Positions 1 to 7,282 are shown, numbered from the stretch's first letter. The stretch is DNA of 23,509 nucleotides from Bacteroidales bacterium UBA1204 (GCA_002310075.1 DBXU01000023.1:9515-33023), one strand, 5' to 3'. Notes: generated from the letters alone by a model not told the origin. Program-made: numbers and translations.

Positions 1-299
1 AAGCCACGGGTCTCGTCGAAACGCTGTGCCGCCTTCACCAAACCCAGATTGCCCTCGTTGATCAGATCCTGAAGGCTTAACCCTTGGTTTTGATATTGTT
101 TAGCCACAGACACCACAAAACGCAAGTTCGACCGCACCAGCTTATCCAAAGCCACCTGGTCGCCCGCCTTGATGCGTTGGGCGAGTTCCACCTCCTCGTC
201 CGCCGTCAGCAAGGTCTCCTTGGCGATGTCGCTCAGATACTTGTCCAAAGTACCCGAACTTCGGTTGGTGATCTGTTTTGAAATTTTTAGTTGTCTCAT
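1..299 (-). CDS. rpoD: RNA polymerase primary sigma factor RpoD (5' part, runs off the window)
   Basis: The primary sigma factor directs core RNA polymerase to housekeeping promoters. Only the first 99 codons are present and the rest lies beyond base 1. The translation begins [21 protein letters not shown] and continues with a region 1.2-type segment ([20 protein letters not shown]) and region 2.1/2.2 residues ([16 protein letters not shown], then [14 protein letters not shown], then FDETRG). The protein starts almost directly at region 1.2 and lacks the acidic region 1.1 of E. coli sigma-70, which is normal for Bacteroidota RpoD. The ATG is at 297-299. The roughly 45 bases before it are very A-rich on the coding strand, a common Bacteroidota substitute for a Shine-Dalgarno site. 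No TAnnTTTG box is visible in the gap to htrA, so rpoD may be cotranscribed with htrA or use another promoter type. Confidence 0.96.
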   Translation of the reverse strand, partial: MRQLKISKQITNRSSGTLDKYLSDIAKETLLTADEEVELAQRIKAGDQVALDKLVRSNLRFVVSVAKQYQNQGLSLQDLINEGNLGLVKAAQRFDETRG

Positions 300-380
300 T
301 CTCAAATCTTTAAATTGTTGTTATTGTTTGTTTTTTTTCTTTCTTATTCCCTTCATGTCAACCTCCACAATCCACCCTTT

Positions 381-406
381 ATGTGTGAAGCTTCCATCTC
401 ACACAT
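381..406. repeat. Inverted repeat between htrA and rpoD
   Basis: Two perfect 8-base arms, ATGTGTGA at 381-388 and TCACACAT at 399-406, flank a 10-base centre. The site lies in the 175-base gap between the end of htrA (475) and the start of rpoD (299), both read leftwards. It has no adjoining T-tract on either strand, so it does not look like a standard intrinsic terminator. It could be an operator or a leader hairpin for rpoD. The function is unknown. Confidence 0.5.
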
Positions 407-474
407 TAGGTTAATTCAATACAAAAACCGTACCGAAGTCTTTGATTTTCAGAAAATTCTTTCTAAACGCTACT

Positions 475-1941
475 TTAGTAGTAGAACGTTCCCATCATGC
501 CGTTGGGATACACACCTTCGATGGTGGTACGGCGTGAGCGGGAGTTCTTGAGTGCATTCTCAAGGTCGGTCTTGCTGTTCACGGCAGTTCCGTTCACCTT
601 GGTGATGACGAAATCGACGGGAACGCCTGAGTTCATGAACCTACCCTGACGAATTTCGACGATCTTCAAGCCTTTCTTAATGTTAAGACGGCTCATGTCG
701 TTTTGGTTGATGGGTTGCAGCATCAACCCAAACTCGGAATTGTAGAAAGAGTCGCCTTTCTTGACCACGTCCACATTGCCGGCTTCGTTAAGCAGCGTCA
801 GCTCATATTGATGGTGATGGCCTTTGCGGTTCACTTCCACATTAACCCTGTCGCCAGGACGGTATTGGCGGATGCTTTCCATCAATTGGGTAACCGTATT
901 CACTTTCTTACCGTTGATGGCTGTCACCACATCGCCTTTCTGTACGCCTGCCATAACAGCGGCGCCACCTTCGGTCACATCGGCGACATACACGCCTTCG
1001 ATGTTCTCCAAGCCTTCCTTCTCGGCCAACTCTTGGGTGAGTTCGGCCGGATAAATGCCGATATAGCCGCGCTGTGTCTCACCATAGAGCAACAGGTCGT
1101 CGACCACCTTGCGGACAATGTTGGACGGAATGGCGAAAGAATAGCCTTCATAGGAACCGGTGTGCGAAGCGATGGCGGCGTTGATGCCCACCAACTCGCC
1201 CTTGGTGTTCACCAAGGCGCCACCACTGTTACCAGGATTGACGGCGGCATCGGTCTGGATGAAGGATTCGACAGAGGTACCTTCACCCAAGATGCTGAGG
1301 TTACGTGCCTTGGCACTCACAATGCCAGCGGTGACGGTTGAAGTCAAGTTGAAAGGATTACCCACGGCGAGCACCCATTCTCCAATGCGCACATTATCGG
1401 AATCTCCAAAAGTGAGATACTCCAAGTCGGAAGCATCCACTTTGATCAATGCCAAGTCGGTGGTAGGATCCGTACCGACGATGGAAGCTGTTTTCTTTAC
1501 CTTATTATTAAAGGTAACCTCCACTTCGTCGGCACCCTCCACGACGTGGTTGTTGGTGACAATATAACCGTCAGGTGTCAAAACGACGCCTGAGCCATAG
1601 GCCACCATAGTGTTGTTGCGTGTTTGGCCAGGATAGCCGTACAACTGACCCAACAAAGCGCCAAAGAAATCATCGTAGGTGTTGCTCTGTCGGACCACTT
1701 TTGTCATGATATGTACTACTGCATCGACGCTACGTTCGGCGGCGTCAACGAAGTCGGGCGTGCCCTCGGCAGGCAAAAATGCCGCACGTTGCACCTGCAC
1801 TTGTTGAGCCTGTTCTATCTGCGAAACAGGTTCCTGTTGTTCAATCTGGTTTTCGCCCTCATTGGCGTTTTGGGTTTGATTTCCACACGATGCCATGGCC
1901 AACAAGCCAGCCAGCACCAAAGTCATACTCACTTTTCTCAT
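475..1941 (-). CDS. htrA: HtrA/Deg-family trypsin-like serine protease with two PDZ domains, predicted lipoprotein
   Basis: Envelope quality-control protease that degrades misfolded or damaged exported proteins. The 488-residue product starts with a lipoprotein signal peptide: basic n-region, hydrophobic stretch and lipobox MASC with Cys19. A Gln/Glu-rich linker follows to about residue 55. The trypsin-like domain (about 65-285) carries the expected triad: His132 in TNNHVVEG, Asp162 in TTDLALIK and Ser239 in NPGNSGGAL. PDZ1 spans about 291-385. The second PDZ-like domain (about 403-488) is shorter and more divergent. Length fits the Do/DegQ class. Membrane anchoring would set it apart from soluble periplasmic DegP. 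The gene lies directly upstream of rpoD on the same strand with a 175-base gap. No TAnnTTTG box is seen upstream, so stress-controlled transcription by another sigma factor is possible but not shown. Confidence 0.96.
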   Translation of the reverse strand: MRKVSMTLVLAGLLAMASCGNQTQNANEGENQIEQQEPVSQIEQAQQVQVQRAAFLPAEGTPDFVDAAERSVDAVVHIMTKVVRQSNTYDDFFGALLGQLYGYPGQTRNNTMVAYGSGVVLTPDGYIVTNNHVVEGADEVEVTFNNKVKKTASIVGTDPTTDLALIKVDASDLEYLTFGDSDNVRIGEWVLAVGNPFNLTSTVTAGIVSAKARNLSILGEGTSVESFIQTDAAVNPGNSGGALVNTKGELVGINAAIASHTGSYEGYSFAIPSNIVRKVVDDLLLYGETQRGYIGIYPAELTQELAEKEGLENIEGVYVADVTEGGAAVMAGVQKGDVVTAINGKKVNTVTQLMESIRQYRPGDRVNVEVNRKGHHHQYELTLLNEAGNVDVVKKGDSFYNSEFGLMLQPINQNDMSRLNIKKGLKIVEIRQGRFMNSGVPVDFVITKVNGTAVNSKTDLENALKNSRSRRTTIEGVYPNGMMGTFYY

Positions 1942-2019
1942 CTTAACTCAGTTTGGGATATTTCATTTATTTCTTGTCTCATTAATGCTTTTTTTCAGAC
2001 TTTATTGCACCGAAAAGTG

Positions 2020-2027
2020 TATTTTTG
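2020..2027 (+). promoter_or_regulatory. Possible -7 element (TATTTTTG) for the GNAT-mltG run
   Basis: TATTTTTG fits the Bacteroidota -7 consensus TAnnTTTG and lies about 80 bases before the acetyltransferase ATG. No good TTTG or TTG -33 element is found at the usual 19-21 base spacing, and the area is AT-rich, so this is a weak call. Confidence 0.35.
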
Positions 2028-2109
2028 TCGAAAAATTGGCAGGAAAAACTCATCAAAATATGTGCCATTATCCTGCGATACAATAGTTTTTTCAACACCC
2101 CGAACCCGT

Positions 2110-2628
2110 ATGTTCATCAAAAACGACATTTTAGCCTTACGTAGCGCTGAACCCGACGATGCCGAACAGATCTACTTGTGGGAAAACGACCGCGACATCT
2201 GGCGCATCAGCGGCACCCACGCGCCCTATTCCCGCTTTCAGATCGAACAGTTCCTGTTGGGCAACAACGACCTGCCGTCGCAAAAGCAACTCAGGCTGAT
2301 GGTCGACCTGCCCAACCGCCAAACCATCGGCTGCATCGACATTTTCGATTACGATGCCTTTAACAGCCGAGCTGGATTGGGCATTCTCATCGACAAAGCG
2401 TTTCGCCAACAGGGATACGCCAAGGCCGCCTTGGCCTTGTGCACCGAATACCTCTTTAAGGATGTGATGCTTCATCAAGTCTATTGTTCCATTGACGCCT
2501 GCAACACAGAGAGCCAGAAACTCTTCCTTGGCCAAGGATTCGAACAATGCGGCCAAAGAAAAGACTGGATCAGAACCGCTGAAAGATATATTGACGTATA
2601 TGAATACCAACTCATTAACAAAGAATAA
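2110..2628 (+). CDS. GNAT-family N-acetyltransferase (RimJ/RimL-like)
   Basis: Predicted acetyl-CoA-dependent N-acetyltransferase of 172 residues; the substrate is unknown. It begins MFIKNDILALRSAEPDDAEQ, the usual opening strand and helix of the RimJ/RimL-like branch. The middle has GCIDIFDYDAFNSRAGLGI followed by DKAFRQQGYAKAAL, which matches the acetyl-CoA pyrophosphate loop (Q/R-x-x-G-x-G/A). The C-terminal part has the ACNTESQKLFLGQGF pattern of GNAT motif B. The open frame extends much further upstream, antisense to htrA, but the fold begins at this ATG and the upstream stretch has no GNAT character, so I place the start at 2110. The stop is 3 bases before mltG, which suggests cotranscription. 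Related family members acetylate small molecules or protein N-termini, and nothing here separates these options. Confidence 0.9.
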   Translation: MFIKNDILALRSAEPDDAEQIYLWENDRDIWRISGTHAPYSRFQIEQFLLGNNDLPSQKQLRLMVDLPNRQTIGCIDIFDYDAFNSRAGLGILIDKAFRQQGYAKAALALCTEYLFKDVMLHQVYCSIDACNTESQKLFLGQGFEQCGQRKDWIRTAERYIDVYEYQLINKE

Positions 2629-2631
2629 CCC

Positions 2632-3738
2632 ATGATCAAGATACAAACCACCATACCCAAAGAGAACAGGTCGCGCGGCAAAAGCAAGAAGAAAAGCAGC
2701 AAGCGCACCACCATAACCGTATTTCTTGTGTTGTTGGTTCTGCTCACCTTTGCCCTGGCATTCGGATATTGGCTGTATCGGAGCGTCATGTCGCCCAATG
2801 TAAAAACCACCGATGGGAAAGACATGGAACTGTTTATACCCACTGGTGCCGACTACGAGCAGGTGCAACACATCATCGGAGAAGCCGGCTTCTTGGTCAA
2901 CGAAAACAGCTTCAACTGGTTGGCACAAAAGAAGGAGTATCCCCAAAACATACACCCCGGCCGTTACATCGTGAAAGACGGCATGAACAACAACCGGCTC
3001 GTCAACATGTTGCGTGGTGGCCTGCAAACACCTGTGAAAGTCACCTTCAACAACATGCGCAATGTCGACCAACTGGCTGGCCGCATCGCCAACCAAATCG
3101 AAGCCGACTCGTCATCCATCTCTAATCTGCTCCACAATCAGGATTATATCAACCAATTGGGCTTCAACAAATACACCATCCCCGCCCTGTTCCTGCCTGA
3201 CACCTACGAGTTTTATTGGAACACGGATGCCGAAGGATTTGTGGCCCGTATGTTTCAGGAATACAACAAGTTTTGGACCGAGGAGCGTAAACAACAGGCC
3301 CAATCAAAAGGTCTTAATCCAATACAAGTCAGCACTTTAGCATCCATCGTCAACAAAGAAACCAATATGAGCGACGAGATGCCACGTGTCGCTGGCGTTT
3401 ATCTCAACCGTTTGAACAACAATTGGATGCTACAAGCCGACCCCACCCTAATCTTTGCTTGGAACGACTACAGTATCAAACGTGTACTCGACCGACATAA
3501 GGAGATAGAATCACCTTACAACACCTATAAACACATGGGGCTTCCTCCAGGACCCATCTGCATCCCTTCCATCGCTGCCGTCAAAGCGGTGCTGAACGCC
3601 GAGGACCACCATTATTTCTATTTCTGCGCCAAGGAAGACTTCTCGGGGTATCATAATTTTGCCAAAACGCTGGCCGAGCACAACCGCAATGCGGCCAAAT
3701 ACCAGCAGGCATTAAACCAAAAAGGAATTCTAAAGTAA
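2632..3738 (+). CDS. mltG: Endolytic murein transglycosylase MltG (YceG-like)
   Basis: Inner-membrane lytic transglycosylase that cleaves nascent peptidoglycan strands and is thought to end glycan polymerisation. The product has 368 residues, close to the usual family length. A very basic cytoplasmic N-terminus (KSKKKSSKR) precedes one membrane segment at about residues 28-49. A LysM-like part follows (about 65-130), then the YceG catalytic domain. Diagnostic motifs are LFLPDTYEFYW (187-196), LASIVNKETNM with the conserved catalytic-type Glu243, VAGVYLNRL, LQADPTLIFAW, and SPYNTYKHMGLPPGPI near the C-terminus. The gene begins 3 bases after the GNAT stop and is followed 31 bases later by the phosphohexomutase, so the three probably form one transcript. 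Confidence 0.96.
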   Translation: MIKIQTTIPKENRSRGKSKKKSSKRTTITVFLVLLVLLTFALAFGYWLYRSVMSPNVKTTDGKDMELFIPTGADYEQVQHIIGEAGFLVNENSFNWLAQKKEYPQNIHPGRYIVKDGMNNNRLVNMLRGGLQTPVKVTFNNMRNVDQLAGRIANQIEADSSSISNLLHNQDYINQLGFNKYTIPALFLPDTYEFYWNTDAEGFVARMFQEYNKFWTEERKQQAQSKGLNPIQVSTLASIVNKETNMSDEMPRVAGVYLNRLNNNWMLQADPTLIFAWNDYSIKRVLDRHKEIESPYNTYKHMGLPPGPICIPSIAAVKAVLNAEDHHYFYFCAKEDFSGYHNFAKTLAEHNRNAAKYQQALNQKGILK

Positions 3739-3769
3739 TACCATAGATAACAGCATAAAACGAATTGTC

Positions 3770-5113
3770 ATGAAAGCATTTAAGGCATATGATATTCGTG
3801 GGGAATGGGGTACCGACCTCAACGAAGAAATCGCTTATCGTATCGGATATTTCCTTCCCGACGTCCTTGATACTGACACCTATTTGGTAGGGCGCGACAT
3901 GCGGCTCTCGTCACCGACCTTGTTCGAGGCGCTCACGCGTGGCCTTACTGACCGTGGCAAGAACGTAGACAGCATCGGTTTGTCAACCACCCCGTTGGTC
4001 TATTGGTCGACGGCCAAGTTTGGCTATGGCGCCTCCATCCAAATCACGGCGTCGCACAACCCCAAGCATCACAACGGCCTTAAGATTTCGGCCGCCAACG
4101 CCTTACCCGTCGGATACGACACCGGATTGAACCGATTAGAGGCTTTGGTGGAAAGCGACAAAACGACGACGCCTTGCAGCAAAAAAGGTCAAATCAGGGA
4201 GAAAAATGTCTATGCCGAGTATCTCGCTTTCCAACGGCAGTTTGTCGGCGACCTTTCCAACCTTAACATCGCCGTGGACTGCAGCAACGGCATGTCGTCA
4301 TTATTTGTCCACGAGCTGATTGGCAAGGCACATTACATCAACGACACCCTTGACGGCAACTTCCCAAGTCACGAGCCCAACCCATTGGAATCCAATGCAC
4401 AAGAGCAGATCAAAGCGTTGGTAATGAAAGAAAAATGCGATATCGGGCTCCTCTTCGACGGCGATGCCGACCGCATCACCTTCATCGACGAAAAAGGACG
4501 GTTCATCAGCCCCGACCTCATCATTGCCTTCCTAGGCGACTATTTCATTGGTGAGCAGCAACAGAAAGGCATCGTGCTTCAAGACATCCGCAGCTCGCGC
4601 GCCATCCAAGAGTATCTGAACCGTTATCAAGCCAAGGTGGAAACCTGGCGTGTGGGACGAGCCTATGCCGCCTTGAAACTCAGGGAGCTGGACGGCTGCT
4701 ATGGCGGAGAGTTGGCCGGGCATTACTATTTCCGTGACTTCTATTACTCCGACTCTGCCCTTCTGGCCGCTTCCATCGTGCTACGCCTTCTCAACGAACG
4801 CAAAAAGCAAGGGATGACGCTCAGCCAAATCATCGACGCCATCTCTCCCTATTACAACTCAGGGGAAATCAACTTCAAGATCGAACGCAAACAAGAGGCC
4901 ATGGATGCCGTGCGCGAGCATTTCATGTGCCAAGAAAAACCTGAACGTTTTTTGGACTTCGACGGCTATCGGCTTGACTATCCCGACTGGTGGTTCAACA
5001 TCAGGCCTTCCAACACGGAGCCTTACCTGCGATTCTTGTGCGAAGCCAAGAGCGAAAGTAAGTTGAACGAGCTCATGACCACAGTGAAGGACATCGTTGC
5101 CACCTTTGCATAA
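3770..5113 (+). CDS. Phosphomannomutase / phosphoglucomutase (alpha-D-phosphohexomutase family)
   Basis: Cytoplasmic enzyme moving a phosphate between C6 and C1 of a hexose, supplying mannose-1-P or glucose-1-P for nucleotide sugars. All four signature loops are visible in the 447 residues: the phosphoserine loop TASHNP with Ser95, the metal loop DGDADR with Asp230, Asp232 and Asp234, the sugar-binding loop GGELAGHYYFRD (312-323), and the phosphate-binding loop RPSNTEP (412-418). The GE(L/M)(A/S)GH sugar loop followed by YYFRD is the form found in AlgC/ManB-type PMM/PGM enzymes and separates it from GlmM. It lies 31 bases after mltG. The last codons contain the -33 element of the next gene's promoter. 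PMM versus PGM preference cannot be read from the sequence. A paralogue, glmM, is found at 8987-10372. Confidence 0.93.
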   Translation: MKAFKAYDIRGEWGTDLNEEIAYRIGYFLPDVLDTDTYLVGRDMRLSSPTLFEALTRGLTDRGKNVDSIGLSTTPLVYWSTAKFGYGASIQITASHNPKHHNGLKISAANALPVGYDTGLNRLEALVESDKTTTPCSKKGQIREKNVYAEYLAFQRQFVGDLSNLNIAVDCSNGMSSLFVHELIGKAHYINDTLDGNFPSHEPNPLESNAQEQIKALVMKEKCDIGLLFDGDADRITFIDEKGRFISPDLIIAFLGDYFIGEQQQKGIVLQDIRSSRAIQEYLNRYQAKVETWRVGRAYAALKLRELDGCYGGELAGHYYFRDFYYSDSALLAASIVLRLLNERKKQGMTLSQIIDAISPYYNSGEINFKIERKQEAMDAVREHFMCQEKPERFLDFDGYRLDYPDWWFNIRPSNTEPYLRFLCEAKSESKLNELMTTVKDIVATFA

Positions 5114-5134
5114 CAGGAAAATTTCATATCTTTG
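5105..5134 (+). promoter_or_regulatory. Promoter for the TPR lipoprotein gene (TTTG-N18-TATCTTTG)
   Basis: The -33 element TTTG (5105-5108) and -7 element TATCTTTG (5127-5134) are separated by 18 bases. This is a very good match to the Bacteroidota housekeeping promoter. The -33 element lies inside the last codons of the upstream mutase gene. Transcription would start near 5138-5141, leaving a leader of about 10 bases before the ATG at 5149. Confidence 0.75.
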
Positions 5135-5148
5135 CAAAAAATTTCGCC

Positions 5149-5571
5149 ATGAAAAAGATTCGCATATTAGCCATTGTCTTCATAGGGCTCGTCATCTGCA
5201 GCTGCCAGAATCCTTCTAAGTCAAGGAACTACATGGACGAAGGAGAAAAAATGATGGTGGTCTACAGCCAATACGACAAAGCGGAAGAACTCTTCACAAA
5301 AGCCATCAAGTATGACCATGGCAATTTTGAAGCATATTATTTTAGAGGCTGTGCAAAAATCAACAACAACAAATTGATGGAAGCCATTGCCGATTTCGAG
5401 AAAGCCATTGAGCTGAAGCCCGACTTCGCCGATGCCTATTTTAATATTGGCAGGGCCTATTTCTTACTCCATGACGACGACATGATGTGCCAGTATTACA
5501 GGTTGGCACAAAAATACGGCCGCCCCAACCTTGAGGACTACCTCCAGAAATGCGAACAAAGCGGGCACTGA
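5149..5571 (+). CDS. Small TPR-repeat lipoprotein
   Basis: A 140-residue protein with a lipoprotein signal (MKKIRILAIVFIGLVICSC, Cys19 as the lipidated residue). About three tetratricopeptide repeats follow, at roughly residues 35-66, 60-93 and 94-126. The central repeat (EAYYFRGCAKINNNKLMEAI, then FEKAIELKPD) is the clearest TPR. The protein is probably tethered to the inner or outer membrane and serves as a protein-interaction scaffold; partners cannot be deduced. It has its own promoter overlapping the end of the mutase gene. Its TGA stop is immediately followed by the stop codon of the opposing YwqK-like gene, with no base between, so no separate terminator fits between the two coding regions. 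Confidence 0.88.
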   Translation: MKKIRILAIVFIGLVICSCQNPSKSRNYMDEGEKMMVVYSQYDKAEELFTKAIKYDHGNFEAYYFRGCAKINNNKLMEAIADFEKAIELKPDFADAYFNIGRAYFLLHDDDMMCQYYRLAQKYGRPNLEDYLQKCEQSGH

Positions 5572-6246
5572 TTACTCGTTTTCCGAAAAATGATCCACCA
5601 CAATGAGGTCACCGTCCTCGTTGTAGGTCTTCCATTCACCCACCTTCTCCCCTTTTGAATACAGGCCTTCTTCCTTGACATTCGTATTGGGATAATAGGT
5701 TTTGGCCGGACCTTCCAACATGCCGTTATGATATTGGCCTTCCATCAGCAAAACGCCGGTGTCGGAATACTTTTTGCACACGCCTTCGGGAATACCGTTC
5801 ACATATTGTGTCTCTTCGGCCAGTTTTCCGTTTTTCGGATTATACAGGCGCGACCATCCGTTCACCTTGCCGCCCACATTGTCTTCCGAAAGAAGCAACT
5901 GCCCGCTTTCCTTGTCAAAATAGCGCCATTCGCCTTCCTTTTTCTGGTTGACGTAATAACCCGTGGCGACCACCCTGCCATTGGGCGCATAGGTCTTATT
6001 GAGCGCCTTGTCGCCTGTCTTGTCGAACGTATTGGTAGCCTTCAGGTTGCCTTGTTCGTCATAATACCTGAATTCTCCTTTACACTTGTCGTTCTTGAAC
6101 GCTCCTTCATACCGTTTCTGTCCATTGGGGTAAAAATCCACCCATTGGCCTTGGCGACGGCCCTTAGAATCCGTTTGGTTGAAGTCTTGTGCCAATGCGG
6201 TAATCGAAAGCAGCATGACGAAAAAAGAAAGGAAATATCTTTTCAT
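5572..6246 (-). CDS. Secreted YwqK/MORN-type repeat protein
   Basis: A 224-residue protein with a Sec signal peptide (MKRYFLSFFVMLLSITALAQ, likely cut after Ala19) and then only short repeats of about 20-25 residues. These repeats read as variations on G-x-W-x-x-Y-x-x-N-G-x-x-x-x-E-G-x-Y: QGQWVDFYPNGQKRYEGAF, KEGEWRYFDKESGQLLLSE, NGWSRLYNPKNGKLAEETQY and LEGPAKTYYPNTNVKEEGLY. This pattern belongs to the MORN/YwqK family. Databases often label such proteins as toxin-antitoxin YwqK antitoxins, but the signal peptide and the absence of any toxin partner argue against that here. A periplasmic or outer-membrane-associated structural role is an inference. It is transcribed away from recR from a divergent promoter. 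Confidence 0.85.
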   Translation of the reverse strand: MKRYFLSFFVMLLSITALAQDFNQTDSKGRRQGQWVDFYPNGQKRYEGAFKNDKCKGEFRYYDEQGNLKATNTFDKTGDKALNKTYAPNGRVVATGYYVNQKKEGEWRYFDKESGQLLLSEDNVGGKVNGWSRLYNPKNGKLAEETQYVNGIPEGVCKKYSDTGVLLMEGQYHNGMLEGPAKTYYPNTNVKEEGLYSKGEKVGEWKTYNEDGDLIVVDHFSENE

Positions 6247-6265
6247 GATTTTAAGTTTTACGATG

Positions 6266-6273
6266 CAAATTTA
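6266..6273 (-). promoter_or_regulatory. -7 element (TAAATTTG) for the YwqK-like gene
   Basis: Read on the minus strand, bases 6273 to 6266 give TAAATTTG, a full match to TAnnTTTG, about 20 bases before the ATG at 6246. Only a weak TTGG is present upstream, about 22 bases from it. It lies back-to-back with the identical plus-strand box at 6285-6292. Confidence 0.55.
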
Positions 6274-6284
6274 GAGAATTAACG

Positions 6285-6292
6285 TAAATTTG
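6285..6292 (+). promoter_or_regulatory. -7 element (TAAATTTG) for recR
   Basis: A full match to TAnnTTTG, ending 11 bases before the recR ATG at 6304, which predicts a leader of only about 8 bases. No clear -33 element is present. The place where it would lie (about 6262-6266) overlaps the divergent -7 box. Confidence 0.55.
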
Positions 6293-6303
6293 CCGCCAAT
6301 ATT

Positions 6304-6915
6304 ATGGCAGAATACTCATCTTTATTATTGGAGAATGCCGTTGAATCGCTATCGAAGCTTCCCGGCATCGGCAAGAAAACAGCCTTGCGCCTGGCGCTTC
6401 ATCTGCTTTCCGAGGACCGCTTGGAAACGGAACAGCTGGCCGATTCGTTGCTGAAAATGAAGCACAACATCATGTTGTGCGAACGTTGCTACAACATCAG
6501 CGACACCAAGGTGTGTTCCATCTGCAGCAACCCACGACGTGACGAAAACACGCTTTGTGTGGTGTCCGACATGCGTGACGTGCTCGCCATCGAGCGAACG
6601 GCTTCCTACAACGGCCTTTACCATGTGTTGGGTGGCGTTATCAGCCCCATCGAAGGCATCTCCCCCAACGACCTGAAAATCGCACAGCTCATACAGCGCA
6701 CCAAAAGCGAAGACATTAAAGAGATTATTCTTGCCTTACCCGCAACCATCGAAGGCGACACCACCAACTTTTACATTTTCAGGCAACTGAATGAGTTTAA
6801 AGGGAAAATCTCTGTGATATCAAAAGGCATCGCCGTTGGCGACGCCTTAGAATTTGTCGATGAAATCACTTTGGGACGTTCGATACAGAACCGCATCCCT
6901 TTCAACCAAAAATAA
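6304..6915 (+). CDS. recR: Recombination mediator RecR
   Basis: RecR acts with RecO (and RecF where present) to load RecA on SSB-coated single-stranded DNA during gap repair. The 203-residue product has the family layout and length. A helix-hairpin-helix lies at about 19-30 (LPGIGKKTALRL). A four-cysteine zinc finger follows (Cys59, Cys62, Cys71, Cys74 in CERCYNISDTKVCSIC). The Toprim domain runs from about 81 (CVVSDMRDVLAIE) through YHVLGGVISPIEGI to the C-terminal VDEITLGRSI. Bacteroidota RecR works without RecF contacts in some species, but that is not testable here. It has its own promoter and converges on the small minus-strand gene at 6945, with a 29-base gap and no convincing terminator. 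Confidence 0.97.
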   Translation: MAEYSSLLLENAVESLSKLPGIGKKTALRLALHLLSEDRLETEQLADSLLKMKHNIMLCERCYNISDTKVCSICSNPRRDENTLCVVSDMRDVLAIERTASYNGLYHVLGGVISPIEGISPNDLKIAQLIQRTKSEDIKEIILALPATIEGDTTNFYIFRQLNEFKGKISVISKGIAVGDALEFVDEITLGRSIQNRIPFNQK

Positions 6916-6944
6916 TGCTGTTTTTTACGACGCGCCACCTAACG

Positions 6945-7184
6945 CTACGCGTTCTCATCAAACAGATCCAGCTGGTTTTCCGTGACATAAATATCAGTCG
7001 GCACTTCATATTCGTATGCCGTGATAAAACGTTCGATATTCCGCTTTATCAGTTTGATGGGGGTCGTTTTGCGGGCCTTGCAGTAATTGCGCAACGAGCG
7101 ATACTGACCTGACGAAAGCTTGAACGTGATCGCATGGTATTGGTAACTGCGACGCTTCCTTTTCTTGTTCTGCTGTTGTCCCAT
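6945..7184 (-). CDS. Small basic protein, possible ribbon-helix-helix DNA-binding fold
   Basis: A 79-residue product starting MGQQQNKKRKRRSYQYH. I do not recognise a named family. The frame is open upstream to 7235, but the extra 17 residues (MDYSFCFCYFVPSN...) look like translated promoter DNA, so I prefer the ATG at 7184. A basic tail (NKKRKRR) is followed by a predicted strand (HAITFKLS), a helix (SGQYRSLRNYCKARK), a turn (TTP) and a second helix (IKLIKRNIERFITAY). This strand-helix-helix order is what CopG/MetJ-type ribbon-helix-helix proteins show. The acidic tail ends ENQLDLFDENA. No toxin or other partner gene is adjacent. The DNA-binding role is an inference from fold pattern only. 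Confidence 0.7.
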   Translation of the reverse strand: MGQQQNKKRKRRSYQYHAITFKLSSGQYRSLRNYCKARKTTPIKLIKRNIERFITAYEYEVPTDIYVTENQLDLFDENA

Positions 7185-7253
7185 AACACACTGGTTTGAT
7201 GGCACGAAATAACAAAAACAAAACGAATAATCCAAATTATCACAAAAGTTTTC

Positions 7254-7261
7254 TATATTTG
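7254..7261 (+). promoter_or_regulatory. -7 element (TATATTTG) for the PfkB-family kinase
   Basis: A full match to TAnnTTTG, ending 21 bases before the kinase ATG at 7283. No clear -33 TTTG is found at 19-21 bases. A less good TAATTTGG on the minus strand (7239 to 7232) may serve the divergent small gene. Confidence 0.55.
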
Positions 7262-7282
7262 TTTCCCTAATACGCCGAGAAT

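Noticed and set aside
354..359. TTGACA hexamer on the minus strand upstream of rpoD
   Set aside because: This is the E. coli -35 consensus, which the Bacteroidota housekeeping sigma factor does not use, and no matching -10 element follows at the right spacing.
1624..2109. Long N-terminal extension of the acetyltransferase frame
   Set aside because: It is antisense to htrA and its promoter region, and has no GNAT features. The fold starts at the ATG at 2110.
2137..3096. A 319-codon open frame on the minus strand
   Set aside because: It lies opposite the acetyltransferase and mltG, both of which have clear family motifs. The minus-strand translation shows no recognisable domain and the typical look of a mirrored frame.
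5572..6246. Antitoxin of a toxin-antitoxin pair, suggested by the YwqK-like repeats
   Set aside because: The protein has a Sec signal peptide and no small toxin gene lies beside it; recR and a TPR lipoprotein are the neighbours.
6941..6953. Small hairpin AACGC-TAC-GCGTT between recR and the convergent small gene
   Set aside because: It has only five pairs with a three-base loop and no T-tract on either side, so it does not support a terminator call.
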